NCBI GenBank assembly: GCA_001556995.1
Contig: LSKF01000129.1
Span: 1 to 64,000 of the forward strand
Length of the DNA: 64,000 nucleotides
Reading direction: 5' to 3'
Source of the DNA: Erythrobacteraceae bacterium CCH12-C2
GTDB taxonomy: Bacteria > Pseudomonadota > Alphaproteobacteria > Sphingomonadales > Sphingomonadaceae
Both the position numbers and the translations under genes were made by a program. The notes beneath the pieces are model-generated. The model did no database searches and was not told the origin of the DNA. It saw only the letters and a program-made list of their open reading frames with translations. Every line of letters starts with the position of its first letter. Positions within the stretch are counted from its first letter, which is position 1. This document shows positions 53,745 through 62,113 of the stretch, piece after piece.

Positions 53745-54310
53745 CCGCCCTCCCCCAATTTGGTGCCAACGGGCGCGATGGTGCCGATGCTGTTCGCTTG
53801 ACGATCGTGCAGGGCGAGGCCCGGGCGAGCGGCGATCCGCGGGTCGAGATGAGCACCATCCTCGGCAGCTGTGTCGCCACCTGCCTGTTCGATCCCGTGG
53901 CGCGGGTGGGCGGCATGAACCACTTCCTGCTGGCCGAGCCGCCAGCCCATGTCCGCCATCAGGCGTTTGATAGCGATTATGGCCTGTTCCTGATGGAGTT
54001 GCTGATCAATGAGATGCTCGCACTGGGCGCGATCAAAGGCCGAATGCGCGCGCGGCTATATGGCGGAGCCAATCTCAACCCCGATCTCAAACCAATCGGC
54101 AGCATCAATGCCGCCTTTGCCCGCCAGTTCCTCGAACGCGAGGGCATTCCCAAGGTGTTCGAAGATCTCGAAGGCACGCAGGCACGGCGGATCCAGCTGC
54201 GCCCCGCCACCGGGCTGGTGCGCGCCCGCCTGGTCCCATCGGAAACCGCACCTACGCAAAAACCAGTGGGGCGGCCGCAATCCGCGCTTGGGACAGTCGA
54301 GCTATTCTGA
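53741..54310 (+). CDS. cheD: Chemoreceptor glutamine deamidase CheD
   Basis: CheD deamidates receptor glutamines and in some bacteria works with CheC. The 189-residue product has the catalytic LGSCVATCLFD (Cys 44) and VGGMNHFLLAE (His 61), followed by YGLFLMELLINEMLALGA and RARLYGGANLNP, all typical. The C-terminal tail (about residue 155 on) is variable. It overlaps cheB by four bases. No cheC is visible in the window. Confidence 0.94.
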   Translation: MTALPQFGANGRDGADAVRLTIVQGEARASGDPRVEMSTILGSCVATCLFDPVARVGGMNHFLLAEPPAHVRHQAFDSDYGLFLMELLINEMLALGAIKGRMRARLYGGANLNPDLKPIGSINAAFARQFLEREGIPKVFEDLEGTQARRIQLRPATGLVRARLVPSETAPTQKPVGRPQSALGTVELF

Positions 54311-54328
54311 GGTCCAAGGGAGCACATC

Positions 54329-54712
54329 ATGCAAGGCACTTCCGCTAAACCCATCCGGGTCCTGACTGTTGACGACAGCGCCAGCATGCGCGCTTTGCTC
54401 CTGGGTTCGCTCACCTCGCGCGGGTTTGCCGTCGAACAGTGCGAGGACGGTCAGGAAGCGCTCGAATGGCTGGCGACCAACGAGGTCGATGTCATCATCA
54501 CCGATATCAACATGCCGCGCCTCGACGGCTTTGGCCTCATTGAAAAGCTCCGCGCCAGCGCGCTCCATGCCGAGTGCCCGATCCTGGTGCTGACCACGGA
54601 AAGCTCCGAGGAGAAGAAACTTAGGGCCCGCAATGCCGGGGCCACGGGCTGGATCGTCAAACCCTTCGACGCCGAAAAACTGACCATCGCGCTGCGCCGC
54701 GTGGCGCCTTGA
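54329..54712 (+). CDS. cheY: Chemotaxis response regulator CheY
   Basis: The 127-residue single-domain receiver has acidic residues at 15 and 16 (LTVDDSASMRAL), phospho-Asp 59 in VDVIITDINMPRLDG, the conserved Thr/Ser in LVLTTESSEEK and the Lys in GWIVKPFDAEKL. AAGGGAG precedes ATG 54329 at ideal distance. When phosphorylated it would bind the flagellar switch. The stop overlaps the cheW start (TTGA). Confidence 0.95.
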   Translation: MQGTSAKPIRVLTVDDSASMRALLLGSLTSRGFAVEQCEDGQEALEWLATNEVDVIITDINMPRLDGFGLIEKLRASALHAECPILVLTTESSEEKKLRARNAGATGWIVKPFDAEKLTIALRRVAP

Positions 54713-55185
54713 TCACCCCTCTGCCCCCAGCGAAAGCCAGAACAGTGCGCCACGAACTGATCACCTTCGGAATTGCCGGACAGCTCTTCGGTATCGACAT
54801 CATGGCGATTCGGGAAATCCGTGCCTGGTCGCCCGTCACCCGCTTGCCGCGGGTGCCCGATTATGTCGCGGGCGTCGTCAATCTGCGCGGTGCGGTGTTG
54901 CCGGTCATCGACCTGTCGCTGCGGCTCGGCTGGCCCGCGACCGAAGCCACCCCGCGCAACCCGATCATCGTCAGCGTTATTGATGGCCAATCGCGCGGCC
55001 TCATCGTCCACGATGTCAACGACATCGTTTCGCTGGATTCCAGCACAATCCAGCAGCCGGATACGATCGCGCAGGACAGCATCACGCATTTCCTCGAAGG
55101 CGTGGCCCCGATTGGTGAGGACATGGTCATGGTTCTCGATCTGCGGCGGCTGATGGCTGTCGAAGAGCTGGTGCTGGCGGCGTGA
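54709..55185 (+). CDS. cheW: Chemotaxis coupling protein CheW
   Basis: CheW links receptors to CheA. The 158-residue product has the CheW fold: ELITFGIAGQLFGIDIMAIR, IRAWSPVTRLPRVPDYVAGV, VNLRGAVLPVIDLSLRLG, RGLIVHDVNDIVSL and a final MVMVLDLRRLM. The start is TTG 54709, overlapping the cheY stop by four bases; the GTG 36 bases later (giving MRHELITFG) is a reasonable alternative. It overlaps the next small gene by GTGA. Confidence 0.93.
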   Translation: MITPLPPAKARTVRHELITFGIAGQLFGIDIMAIREIRAWSPVTRLPRVPDYVAGVVNLRGAVLPVIDLSLRLGWPATEATPRNPIIVSVIDGQSRGLIVHDVNDIVSLDSSTIQQPDTIAQDSITHFLEGVAPIGEDMVMVLDLRRLMAVEELVLAA

Positions 55186-55457
55186 ACCATCCCGGCCCAC
55201 CTTCGCCGCGTCTTCAACAGGCAATTGCCGGAACGCTCGCGCAGCTTGCTGTGGAAGCGGAAGAGTTTGGCGTGGTTCTATGCATGGATCCCGAGTTTGC
55301 CGCGCGCTTTCTGGAGCAGTTGCAGAACATTGACCGCATCGCGCAATCCTTGCGCGAGCTTGCGGGTATCCTGTCAGCAAGCGACCCACAGGCGGCATTG
55401 AGCGACGTCCGGCTTGGCGGTCTGCGCCAAGAATTGGAGCGCGCCTGTAACAGCTGA
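55182..55457 (+). CDS. Small protein of unknown function ending the che operon
   Basis: The 91-residue product overlaps cheW by four bases (GTGA), so it belongs to the operon. It is predicted mostly helical, with QQAIAGTLAQLAVEAEEFGV and a C-terminal helix around LEQLQNIDRIAQSLRELAG. I do not recognise its family. The LQxxDRxxQ pattern is reminiscent of short helical motifs seen in CheZ-like and other chemotaxis accessory proteins, but this is weak. A CheY-phosphatase helper or an array adaptor would be reasonable guesses; none is supported directly. Confidence 0.7.
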   Translation: MNHPGPPSPRLQQAIAGTLAQLAVEAEEFGVVLCMDPEFAARFLEQLQNIDRIAQSLRELAGILSASDPQAALSDVRLGGLRQELERACNS

Positions 55458-55488
55458 AGTTGCGCTTGGCGCCGGGCGGGCTGAGAGC

Positions 55489-56904
55489 CTATTGGTTCCC
55501 CATGATCGCCGGCGCTGAGGGGATCGGGCCACCAGTCAGGATCGACGTATCTTCGTTGGCGAGGATACCAGCCACCTGCGTCCACACCGCAACGTTCTGC
55601 CGCAGCTGAACCGGATCGATCTTGTCGAGCGTGTCGTCGGGCGTATGGTGGAGGTCGAAATAGCGGGTGCCGTCCTGCTGCAGGTCAACCAGCGCGCCCT
55701 TCTGATCGCGCACGATGTTGAGATCGGCCCCGCCGGTCGCGACATCGCTGCCCGCCGAAACGCCGAACCGCGCAACCGCTGATGCAATCTTCTTGTGGAG
55801 CGCCGGATTGGTCTCGCGGAAGTTCGAATCGAAGCGCCAGATGCGGTCCGCCCCGAAATCGCTTTCAAGGCCCACCGCGATGGGCTCGTCGATATGCGCC
55901 TTGCTGTAGGCGGTAGAGCCGAACAAGCCGACTTCCTCAGCCCCCGCCATCAACACGCGGATGGTGCGCAAGGGCGCGCCTGCCTGCTTCACATGCAGCG
56001 CCGCCGCCGCAATGATCGCGCAGCCCGCGCCGTCATCAAAGGCACCGGGGGCATTCCACCAGCTGTCGATATGGCAGGCGAGCAGCACCGGCGGCAACAG
56101 CGGATTACGCCCGACAATCTCGCCCACGACATTGCCGCTTTGCGTCTCGCCGATCCGCCTCGGGTTCATTTCCAGCTTGAGGGTAATCGGCTTGCCATTG
56201 GCCCGCGCAAACATCCGCTCAAGGTTTTCGGCATCGGGCAGGCTGAGCGCCCCCGCCGGGATCGCATTCACGCCCGCCGGAAAGCTAGTGCCGCCGGTGT
56301 GCGGGTTGCGGTGGTGATCGGTGCCGACCGACTTGATCACGGTTGCCACTGCGCCTTTGCTCGCGGCGATGCCAGCGCCGACCCAGCGCGCAGGGCCGGC
56401 AACGCCATACTGACTGCCATCCTGCGTGCGCGACATGGCGTGGCTGATATAGGCGATTTTGCCCTTGAGGCTGCCTTCCGGCGCAGCGCGCAAATCATCG
56501 ACCGTGCGGAAGAACACCACCTCTGCCTCGATCCCGCCAGCGGGCGTCGCGGCAGAATTGCCGAGCGGCAGAACCGCCAGATCCTGCGCAAACGGCGCGG
56601 TGACCTTGGCGCGGGCGATGTCGCCCGGAACCCAGGTGTTCATCATGAACGGTTCGTCGGCAACATTGGCAAAGCCCTTGGCCTTGAGCCACGCCACCGC
56701 CCACGCCCGCCCGCGCGCCTCAGCCTCGGTCCCGGCCTGACGCGGGCCGACTTCGGTGGTGATCCCTTCGACGAAATCCCAGGCGTAGGTGTCGAGCCGG
56801 AGCGCGGCATCGGCCTGCACTTCCAAGGCGGGGTTCTGCCCGGCGGCACTGGTGGCGATGGGAAGGAGCGAAAGCGCAGTCAGCGCGGCAAGGGTGCGGT
56901 TCAT
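55489..56904 (-). CDS. M28-family zinc aminopeptidase, exported
   Basis: The 471-residue product has a signal peptide (MNRTLAALTALSLLPIATSA) and a protease-associated-like insert. All zinc ligands of family M28 are present: LLACHIDSWWNAPGAFDDGA (His and Asp), AGAEEVGLFGS (Glu pair), LESDFGAD (Asp) and FDLHHTPDDT (His). It should cleave N-terminal amino acids from peptides in the periplasm. It converges on the end of the che operon, leaving only 31 bp, and is divergent from ettA across about 110 bp. Confidence 0.9.
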   Translation of the reverse strand: MNRTLAALTALSLLPIATSAAGQNPALEVQADAALRLDTYAWDFVEGITTEVGPRQAGTEAEARGRAWAVAWLKAKGFANVADEPFMMNTWVPGDIARAKVTAPFAQDLAVLPLGNSAATPAGGIEAEVVFFRTVDDLRAAPEGSLKGKIAYISHAMSRTQDGSQYGVAGPARWVGAGIAASKGAVATVIKSVGTDHHRNPHTGGTSFPAGVNAIPAGALSLPDAENLERMFARANGKPITLKLEMNPRRIGETQSGNVVGEIVGRNPLLPPVLLACHIDSWWNAPGAFDDGAGCAIIAAAALHVKQAGAPLRTIRVLMAGAEEVGLFGSTAYSKAHIDEPIAVGLESDFGADRIWRFDSNFRETNPALHKKIASAVARFGVSAGSDVATGGADLNIVRDQKGALVDLQQDGTRYFDLHHTPDDTLDKIDPVQLRQNVAVWTQVAGILANEDTSILTGGPIPSAPAIMGNQ

Positions 56905-57013
56905 GGCCGCTGTGCTATCGCTGCACGGCGCGCAAGTCTAGCCGCTTGCCCTCGCCCCTTCGCTTGCCTATCTGCGCAACCCAACTCCCCGATCGATGTG
57001 AAGGACTGATCTG

Positions 57014-58687
57014 ATGGCCGCGCAATATGCCTACGTGATGAAGGGCATGACCAAGACCTTCCCCGGCGCCCAAAAGCCGGTGCTCTCGAACATCTCGCTC
57101 CAGTTCTATCAGGGCGCAAAGATCGGCATCGTCGGCCCCAATGGCGCGGGAAAATCGACCCTGATCAAGATCATGGCCGGGATCGACAAGGATTTCACCG
57201 GTGAGGCGTGGCCGGGTGAGAACATCACCGTGGGCTATCTTGAGCAGGAGCCGGAACTCGATCCGACCAAAACCGTCCTCGAGAATGTGCGCGAAGGCGC
57301 GAAGGAAACGGCAGACCTTGTTGCCCGCTTCAACGAGGTCTCGGCGCTGATGTGCGAGCCTGATGCCGATTTCGACACGCTCGGCGCGGAAATGGGCGAG
57401 TTGCAGGACAAGATCGACGCGGTTGACGGGTGGACGCTCGACAACCAGCTCGAAGTCGCGATGGAGGCCCTGCGCTGCCCGCCGGGCGACTGGCCGGTCA
57501 AGGACCTCTCGGGCGGTGAAAAGCGCCGTGTGGCGCTCACCCGGCTGTTGATCCAGAAGCCCTCGATCCTGCTGCTCGACGAACCTACCAACCACTTGGA
57601 CGCAGAATCCGTCCAGTGGCTCGAAAACCACCTCAAGGAATATGCAGGCGCGGTGCTGATGATCACCCACGACCGCTATTTCCTCGATAACGTCGTCGAG
57701 TGGATCCTCGAACTCGACCGCGGCTCCTACTACCCCTACGAAGGCAACTATTCGACCTACCTCGAAAAGAAGGCCAAGCGGCTGGAGCAGGAAAGCCGTG
57801 AGGAAAGCGGCAAGCAGAAGGCGCTGCAGCGCGAACTCGAGTGGATCCGGCAGACGCCAGCTGCGCGCCAGACCAAGTCTAAGGCGCGTATCCGCAAGTT
57901 CGAAGAGCTTCAGAACAGCCAGGACAATCGCCAGGTAGGCAAGGCGCAGATCGTCATCCAGGTGCCCGAACGCCTCGGCGGCAAGGTGATCGAGGCCAAG
58001 AACATCACCAAGGCCTATGGCGACAAGCTCTTGTTCGAAAACCTCAGCTTCACCCTGCCCCCCGGCGGGATCGTGGGCGTGATCGGGCCGAACGGCGCGG
58101 GCAAATCAACGCTGTTCAAGATCCTCACCGGCAAGGAAACCCCTGACAGCGGCACGGTGGAGATCGGTTCCACGGTGCGGCTCGGCTACGTCGACCAGAG
58201 CCGCGACCACCTCGATCCCAAGAAGAACGTGTGGGAGGAAATTTCCGACGGGCTCGATTACATGAAGGTCAACGGGCAGGACATGAGCACGCGCGCTTAC
58301 GTCGGCGCGTTCAACTTCAAGGGCGCGGACCAGCAGAAGAACGTCGGCAAGCTGTCAGGTGGTGAGCGCAACCGCGTTCACATGGCCAAGATGCTCAAGC
58401 AGGGCGGCAACGTGCTGCTGCTGGACGAGCCGACCAACGACCTCGACGTCGAAACGCTGGCCGCACTGGAAGATGCAATCGAGAACTTCGCCGGCTGCGC
58501 CGTGGTGATCAGCCACGACCGCTTCTTCCTCGACCGTCTGGCGACGCACATCCTTGCCTTTGAAGGCAACAGCCATGTCGAATGGTTCGAGGGCAACTTC
58601 GAAGCCTACGAGGAAGACAAGCGCCGCCGCTTGGGTGACGCGGCAGACCGCCCGACCCGGCTCGCTTACAAGAAATTGACGCGGTAA
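57014..58687 (+). CDS. ettA: Energy-dependent translational throttle protein EttA (ABC-F)
   Basis: EttA is a soluble ABC-F ATPase that binds the ribosomal E site and gates entry into the elongation cycle according to ATP/ADP. The 557-residue product has two ABC domains, with Walker A IVGPNGAGKSTLIKIMAG and VIGPNGAGKSTLFKILTG, signatures LSGGEKRRVALTRL and LSGGERNRVHMAKML, and Walker B motifs LLLDEPTNHLD and LLLDEPTNDLD. The inter-domain linker is helical. The N-terminal YAYVMKGMTKTFPGAQKPVL is diagnostic for EttA. AAGGA precedes ATG 57014. Confidence 0.96.
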   Translation: MAAQYAYVMKGMTKTFPGAQKPVLSNISLQFYQGAKIGIVGPNGAGKSTLIKIMAGIDKDFTGEAWPGENITVGYLEQEPELDPTKTVLENVREGAKETADLVARFNEVSALMCEPDADFDTLGAEMGELQDKIDAVDGWTLDNQLEVAMEALRCPPGDWPVKDLSGGEKRRVALTRLLIQKPSILLLDEPTNHLDAESVQWLENHLKEYAGAVLMITHDRYFLDNVVEWILELDRGSYYPYEGNYSTYLEKKAKRLEQESREESGKQKALQRELEWIRQTPAARQTKSKARIRKFEELQNSQDNRQVGKAQIVIQVPERLGGKVIEAKNITKAYGDKLLFENLSFTLPPGGIVGVIGPNGAGKSTLFKILTGKETPDSGTVEIGSTVRLGYVDQSRDHLDPKKNVWEEISDGLDYMKVNGQDMSTRAYVGAFNFKGADQQKNVGKLSGGERNRVHMAKMLKQGGNVLLLDEPTNDLDVETLAALEDAIENFAGCAVVISHDRFFLDRLATHILAFEGNSHVEWFEGNFEAYEEDKRRRLGDAADRPTRLAYKKLTR

Positions 58688-58776
58688 ACGCGGCTAACCC
58701 TCTCCTTTACGTCTCGTTAAACACGGGTGCGCCATTTCTATGGGCATTAACGAGGTCGCATAGGGGTCGAGAGCGC

Positions 58777-59421
58777 GTGATTACAGACATCGCCGTGCCG
58801 CTTGAAGTGGCGGCCGCACTCTGCGCGACCTTTGCCGTCATCGGGGGATGGGCTGGAAGGCATTACGCCCTTCAGCGTATGCTCGCGCAAGGCAGCCCCG
58901 AATTGTGGACAGACCGGCCATCGCATCATCGCCCCATGATTGGACGCGCCGCTAGCGGGAGCGCGGTTCCGGAGGCGCCGAGGGCCGTTTTGCTCGGCCG
59001 AGTGGCAGTGATGGATCACGCTGCGGGCGTCTGTGATGCAGACACCATCAAGCGGGTTGCCGATGTGATGCGCGCTTCCCTTCGGCGTGATGATCGCGTG
59101 ACGATCGGGGAGGGCGGGACCTTTACGGTAGAGATCGGCGGCGGCAGCGAAGGTGGTGCCGCGAGGATCGCTCAAAGGTTGCGCGATGCGTTCGCACGGC
59201 TGCGGTTTTCTCATAGCCGTGGCAATACAAGCGTTTCTGCCAGATTTGGCGTTGCCGCCGGGCCCGGGGGAATTGCAGGCGATGTCCTGATCCGGCGCGC
59301 GCGCGAAGCCTTGAACATCGCCCTGGGGGAAGGCGAAGAGCACATCGTCAAAGCCAGCGACGTCGCCGAGATCAGGCTGCTCCCCCCGCCAGACCCTGCG
59401 CCAATCGCTTCGGCAGCGTGA
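58777..59421 (+). CDS. Degenerate GGDEF-domain-like protein
   Basis: The 214-residue product has an N-terminal hydrophobic helix (IAVPLEVAAALCATFAVIGG) and a C-terminal domain that aligns with diguanylate cyclases: DADTIKRVADVMRASLRRDD, then VTIGEGGTFTVEI where the active-site GGDEF should be, then ARIAQRLRDAFARLRFSHSR and SARFGVAAG. The GGDEF acidic residues are missing, so it is unlikely to make c-di-GMP. It starts at GTG 58777, 89 bp after ettA on the same strand. It may bind a nucleotide or a partner. Confidence 0.65.
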   Translation: MITDIAVPLEVAAALCATFAVIGGWAGRHYALQRMLAQGSPELWTDRPSHHRPMIGRAASGSAVPEAPRAVLLGRVAVMDHAAGVCDADTIKRVADVMRASLRRDDRVTIGEGGTFTVEIGGGSEGGAARIAQRLRDAFARLRFSHSRGNTSVSARFGVAAGPGGIAGDVLIRRAREALNIALGEGEEHIVKASDVAEIRLLPPPDPAPIASAA

Positions 59422-59432
59422 TCACCTGAGGA

Positions 59433-60089
59433 TCAGGGCGACACCCATCGCCCAGCCCATTCCGCACCATCCTCCGCTCGGGTGAATTGTGCGCGAGCAT
59501 GGCCAGTGTGAGCGAGATAGAGCCAGTCAACACAGGTAATGGTAATCCACAAAAGCGCAAAGTTTGCGCGGGCCGGAACCAGCTGCGCATCATCGGGCTC
59601 TACCCCTTCAAACTCAGGCGGGAGGCCTGAGGTCGGCCCTTCCGACGACGCCCCCGGCCCCTCGCCCAGATAGCACCGGCGCGCGAAATTGGTGCCTGCG
59701 GCCCAAGCCGCATCGACCTCGGGCCCCTCGGTCAGGATTTGCCCTGCCCCGCGCAACCGGATCTGGATTTTGGCGCCTTTGTCATAGAACAACACCGCCA
59801 CGCGCGGGTCGGCTGCGATGATCTGCGCCTTGGGCGCGCGGGCATCAGTGTGGAGCCGCAGCGTCCAGCGCTGCGCACAAAACGCGCGCAGCACCATCAC
59901 CCGTGCATCGACATCGCCCGTGACGATCACGGGCGTGTGCATCGGCGATTTTCGATCACGCGCGGCGCGGATCAGGCGGTTGGTGCAGTCCTGACGGACA
60001 TCATCGAGGTGTTCAAACATGCGCTCGCCGCCATTGGGCGAGACGCAGATCCAGTCAAGCGGCGCGCGCCCACTTGCACCTTCGTTCAT
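59433..60089 (-). CDS. Pyridoxamine 5'-phosphate oxidase-family flavin-binding protein
   Basis: The 218-residue product resembles the PNPOx-like FMN-binding split barrel (RLIRAARDRKSPMHTPVIVT, ARVMVLRAFCAQRWTLRLHT, VAVLFYDKGAKIQIRLRGAG). A C-terminal WVSP/FAR-type end follows (ITCVDWLYLAHTGHARAQFT). It is not a full PdxH: the C-terminal PLP-phosphate motifs are absent. The ATG at 60089 (MNEGASG) or a GTG at 60101 could start it. It converges on the GGDEF-like gene 11 bp away and diverges from the RcnB-family gene. The substrate is unknown. Confidence 0.78.
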   Translation of the reverse strand: MNEGASGRAPLDWICVSPNGGERMFEHLDDVRQDCTNRLIRAARDRKSPMHTPVIVTGDVDARVMVLRAFCAQRWTLRLHTDARAPKAQIIAADPRVAVLFYDKGAKIQIRLRGAGQILTEGPEVDAAWAAGTNFARRCYLGEGPGASSEGPTSGLPPEFEGVEPDDAQLVPARANFALLWITITCVDWLYLAHTGHARAQFTRAEDGAEWAGRWVSP

Positions 60090-60210
60090 AAAAATTGTCA
60101 CTTTTGTGAATTTCGATGAACTGGTTCATCCCCGCGACAGTCTGTGACGTGTAACCAGCGACTCCTCAACATGCCGCTTGTGGTGGGCCGGCTATTCTGG
60201 AGTCACTGCA

Positions 60211-61344
60211 ATGAAGTTCACTTCTGCAACGGGCGGTTCGTTGGCAGCCCTGGCGCTGGCGCTTTCCCTCACTTTCCAAGCCACGCCCGCCGAAGCGCAG
60301 GACCGGGGCGAGCAGCGCGCAGCGGCCCGTGCCGAGGGACGCGCTGATCGCCAGACCGTCCGCAGCGAAAACCGCAGCGGCAAGGGCGAGGCGCGCGCCA
60401 ACCGGGCCGAACGGCCTCAGCGCGATGCCGCCCGTCAGAACGCGCGCGAACCACGCGGCTTTGGTGCCGATGTCCTGCGTCAGGCTCAGCAGGCCGAGCA
60501 GGCTCAGCGACTTCAGCAGGCGCAGCGGATTGACCAGAGGAGCGAAGCGCGCGCCAATCAGATTGACCGCCGCAGCGAGGCCCGCGCCAATCAGGTTGAT
60601 CGGCGTAGCGAATTCCGAGCGGCCGAGGTCGAACAGCGCGGCGATTTCCGGGCCAACCAGCTGGATCGGCGCGGGCGCGATGGCGCTGCACAGCGGGTCG
60701 ACAACCGCACCGAAGCGCCGGCCGACCAGATCGAGCGTCGCGGCGATTTTCGGGCGGACCGGATCGAAAACCGCGGAGACCGGCGCGCCGACCGCGTCGA
60801 GAATCGGGGTGACCGTCGCAGTGACCAGATCGTGAGCCGCCAGTCGGGATTCGGCGATGGTCGCCGGGATGTTGCCCGCGGCAATGATTGGCGCGATGGC
60901 CGCCGCGATGATGCCCGCCGCAACGAATGGCGCGATGATCGCCGCGGTGATGACTGGCGCCGGAACAATTGGCGGCGTGATGACTGGCGCTGGAGCTGGC
61001 AGGGCCGCCCGGGCTGGGACCAGCGCGATTTCCGCCGCTGGGACAACCGCTGGCGTTCGAACCGCACCTACAACTGGTTCGATTACCGGCGCACCAACCG
61101 CTTCGTCTACAGCCCCGGACCCTATTTCGCGCCGTTCCGGTCGCACCGCTACAGCCGCTTGCAGGCCGGGTTCTTCCTCGACAGCCTGTTCTTCCAGCCG
61201 CGCTTCTTCCTGAACGACCCATGGGCCTACCGCCTGCCCCCGGTCTATGGCCCCTATCAGTGGGTGCGGTATTACGATGATGTCGTGCTGGTCGATATCT
61301 ACACCGGCGAAGTGGTTGATGTGATCTACGACTTCTTCTGGTGA
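60211..61344 (+). CDS. RcnB-family exported protein with hendecad repeats
   Basis: The 377-residue product has a signal peptide (MKFTSATGGSLAALALALSL ... AEAQ) and an Arg/Gln/Ala-rich helical region. Nine tandem 11-residue repeats (residues 110-209) follow, then an Arg/Trp/Asp-rich segment and a C-terminal RcnB domain (VYGPYQWVRYYDDVVLVDIY, TGEVVDVIYDFF). E. coli RcnB is a small periplasmic protein linked to Ni/Co homeostasis; most homologues are uncharacterised. ATG 60211 starts at the signal peptide. The product is much longer than RcnB because of the repeats. The extreme Arg content makes a long antisense frame on the other strand, which is not a gene. Confidence 0.8.
   Translation: MKFTSATGGSLAALALALSLTFQATPAEAQDRGEQRAAARAEGRADRQTVRSENRSGKGEARANRAERPQRDAARQNAREPRGFGADVLRQAQQAEQAQRLQQAQRIDQRSEARANQIDRRSEARANQVDRRSEFRAAEVEQRGDFRANQLDRRGRDGAAQRVDNRTEAPADQIERRGDFRADRIENRGDRRADRVENRGDRRSDQIVSRQSGFGDGRRDVARGNDWRDGRRDDARRNEWRDDRRGDDWRRNNWRRDDWRWSWQGRPGWDQRDFRRWDNRWRSNRTYNWFDYRRTNRFVYSPGPYFAPFRSHRYSRLQAGFFLDSLFFQPRFFLNDPWAYRLPPVYGPYQWVRYYDDVVLVDIYTGEVVDVIYDFFW
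60538..60837 (+). repeat. Nine tandem 33-bp coding repeats (11-residue units)
   Basis: Units start at every 33 bp (one unit 36 bp) from 60538. Consensus R-[SG]-[ED]-x-R-A-[ND]-Q-[IVL]-[DE]-[RN]. Examples are RSEARANQIDR, RSEARANQVDR, RGDFRADRIEN and RGDRRADRVEN. Apolar residues recur at fixed positions with an 11-residue period. Confidence 0.85.
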
Positions 61345-61414
61345 GCCCCTGTGCGCGCGGTGTCAGGCCGATCTCCGGCTTGCACCGCGCGCTTGGCTTG
61401 CTAACAACCGACGC

Positions 61415-62095
61415 ATGAGCGCCGCTTCATCTGCCCCCGACACTGTCCCCGATCAGGCCGCCCTTGCCAAGGTCGGCGCGATCGTGCGCGAACGGCTTGC
61501 GGGTGATCCGGGCGTCTATCGGGTGGAGAACGACCGGGTCGAATTGTTCGCCGTCGGTGATTTCCTCACCTTGGGCGAATGCGAAAAGCTGTGCACCATG
61601 ATCGACGAGGTGGCCCGCCCCTCCTCGCTGCATGAGCTGGATTATGCGAGCGGATTTCGCACCTCATATTCCGGCGATCTTGATCCCGGCGAGACCATCG
61701 TCAAAGGCATTTCGCGACGGATCGATGACCTGCTCGGGATCGACAGCGCTTTCGGCGAAGCAGTCCAAGGCCAGCGTTATCTACCAGGTCAGCAGTTCCA
61801 ACCGCATAATGACTGGTTCTACACCTCCGAAAAATACTGGGCGCTCGAACAGGCCCGCGGCGGGCAGCGCAGCTGGACTACTATGGCCTATCTCAACACC
61901 GTTGAGGCGGGTGGGGAGACACTGTTCACCGAGATCGGCTTGCAGATCGAGCCCAAGCCGGGCGTGCTCCTCATCTGGAACAACGCACTGCCCGATGGCC
62001 GCCCCAACGAAGGCACGATGCATGCCGGGATGCCGGTGCTGAGCGGTGCGAAATACGTCATCACCAAGTGGTATCGCACTCGGCCTTGGCGGTAG
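61415..62095 (+). CDS. 2-oxoglutarate/Fe(II)-dependent prolyl 4-hydroxylase-like oxygenase
   Basis: The 226-residue product has the metal triad of prolyl 4-hydroxylases: His and Asp in FQPHNDWFYT and the distal His in GTMHAGMPVLSGAKYVI, with the 2-oxoglutarate-binding Lys in KYVITKWYRTRPWR. GGQRSWTTMAYLNTVEAGGE and LLIWNNALPDGRPNEGT are also typical. It lacks a signal peptide, so it acts in the cytoplasm, probably on a protein or peptide. The gene is 70 bp downstream of the RcnB-family gene and converges on the DUF1003 gene. Confidence 0.88.
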   Translation: MSAASSAPDTVPDQAALAKVGAIVRERLAGDPGVYRVENDRVELFAVGDFLTLGECEKLCTMIDEVARPSSLHELDYASGFRTSYSGDLDPGETIVKGISRRIDDLLGIDSAFGEAVQGQRYLPGQQFQPHNDWFYTSEKYWALEQARGGQRSWTTMAYLNTVEAGGETLFTEIGLQIEPKPGVLLIWNNALPDGRPNEGTMHAGMPVLSGAKYVITKWYRTRPWR

Positions 62096-62113
62096 GAAAG
62101 CCGCGCCCTGCGA

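Noticed and set aside
60538-60837. Regularly spaced 33-bp repeats as a possible CRISPR array
   Set aside because: Repeats are contiguous without unique spacers, are diverged, and encode 11-residue protein units in frame.
60166-61146. Long uninterrupted minus-strand frame (326 residues) opposite the RcnB-family gene
   Set aside because: It is a by-product of the Arg-rich 33-bp repeats on the other strand; its product is an Ala/Pro/Ile-rich repeat with no start signal or family, while the plus strand has a signal peptide and an RcnB domain.
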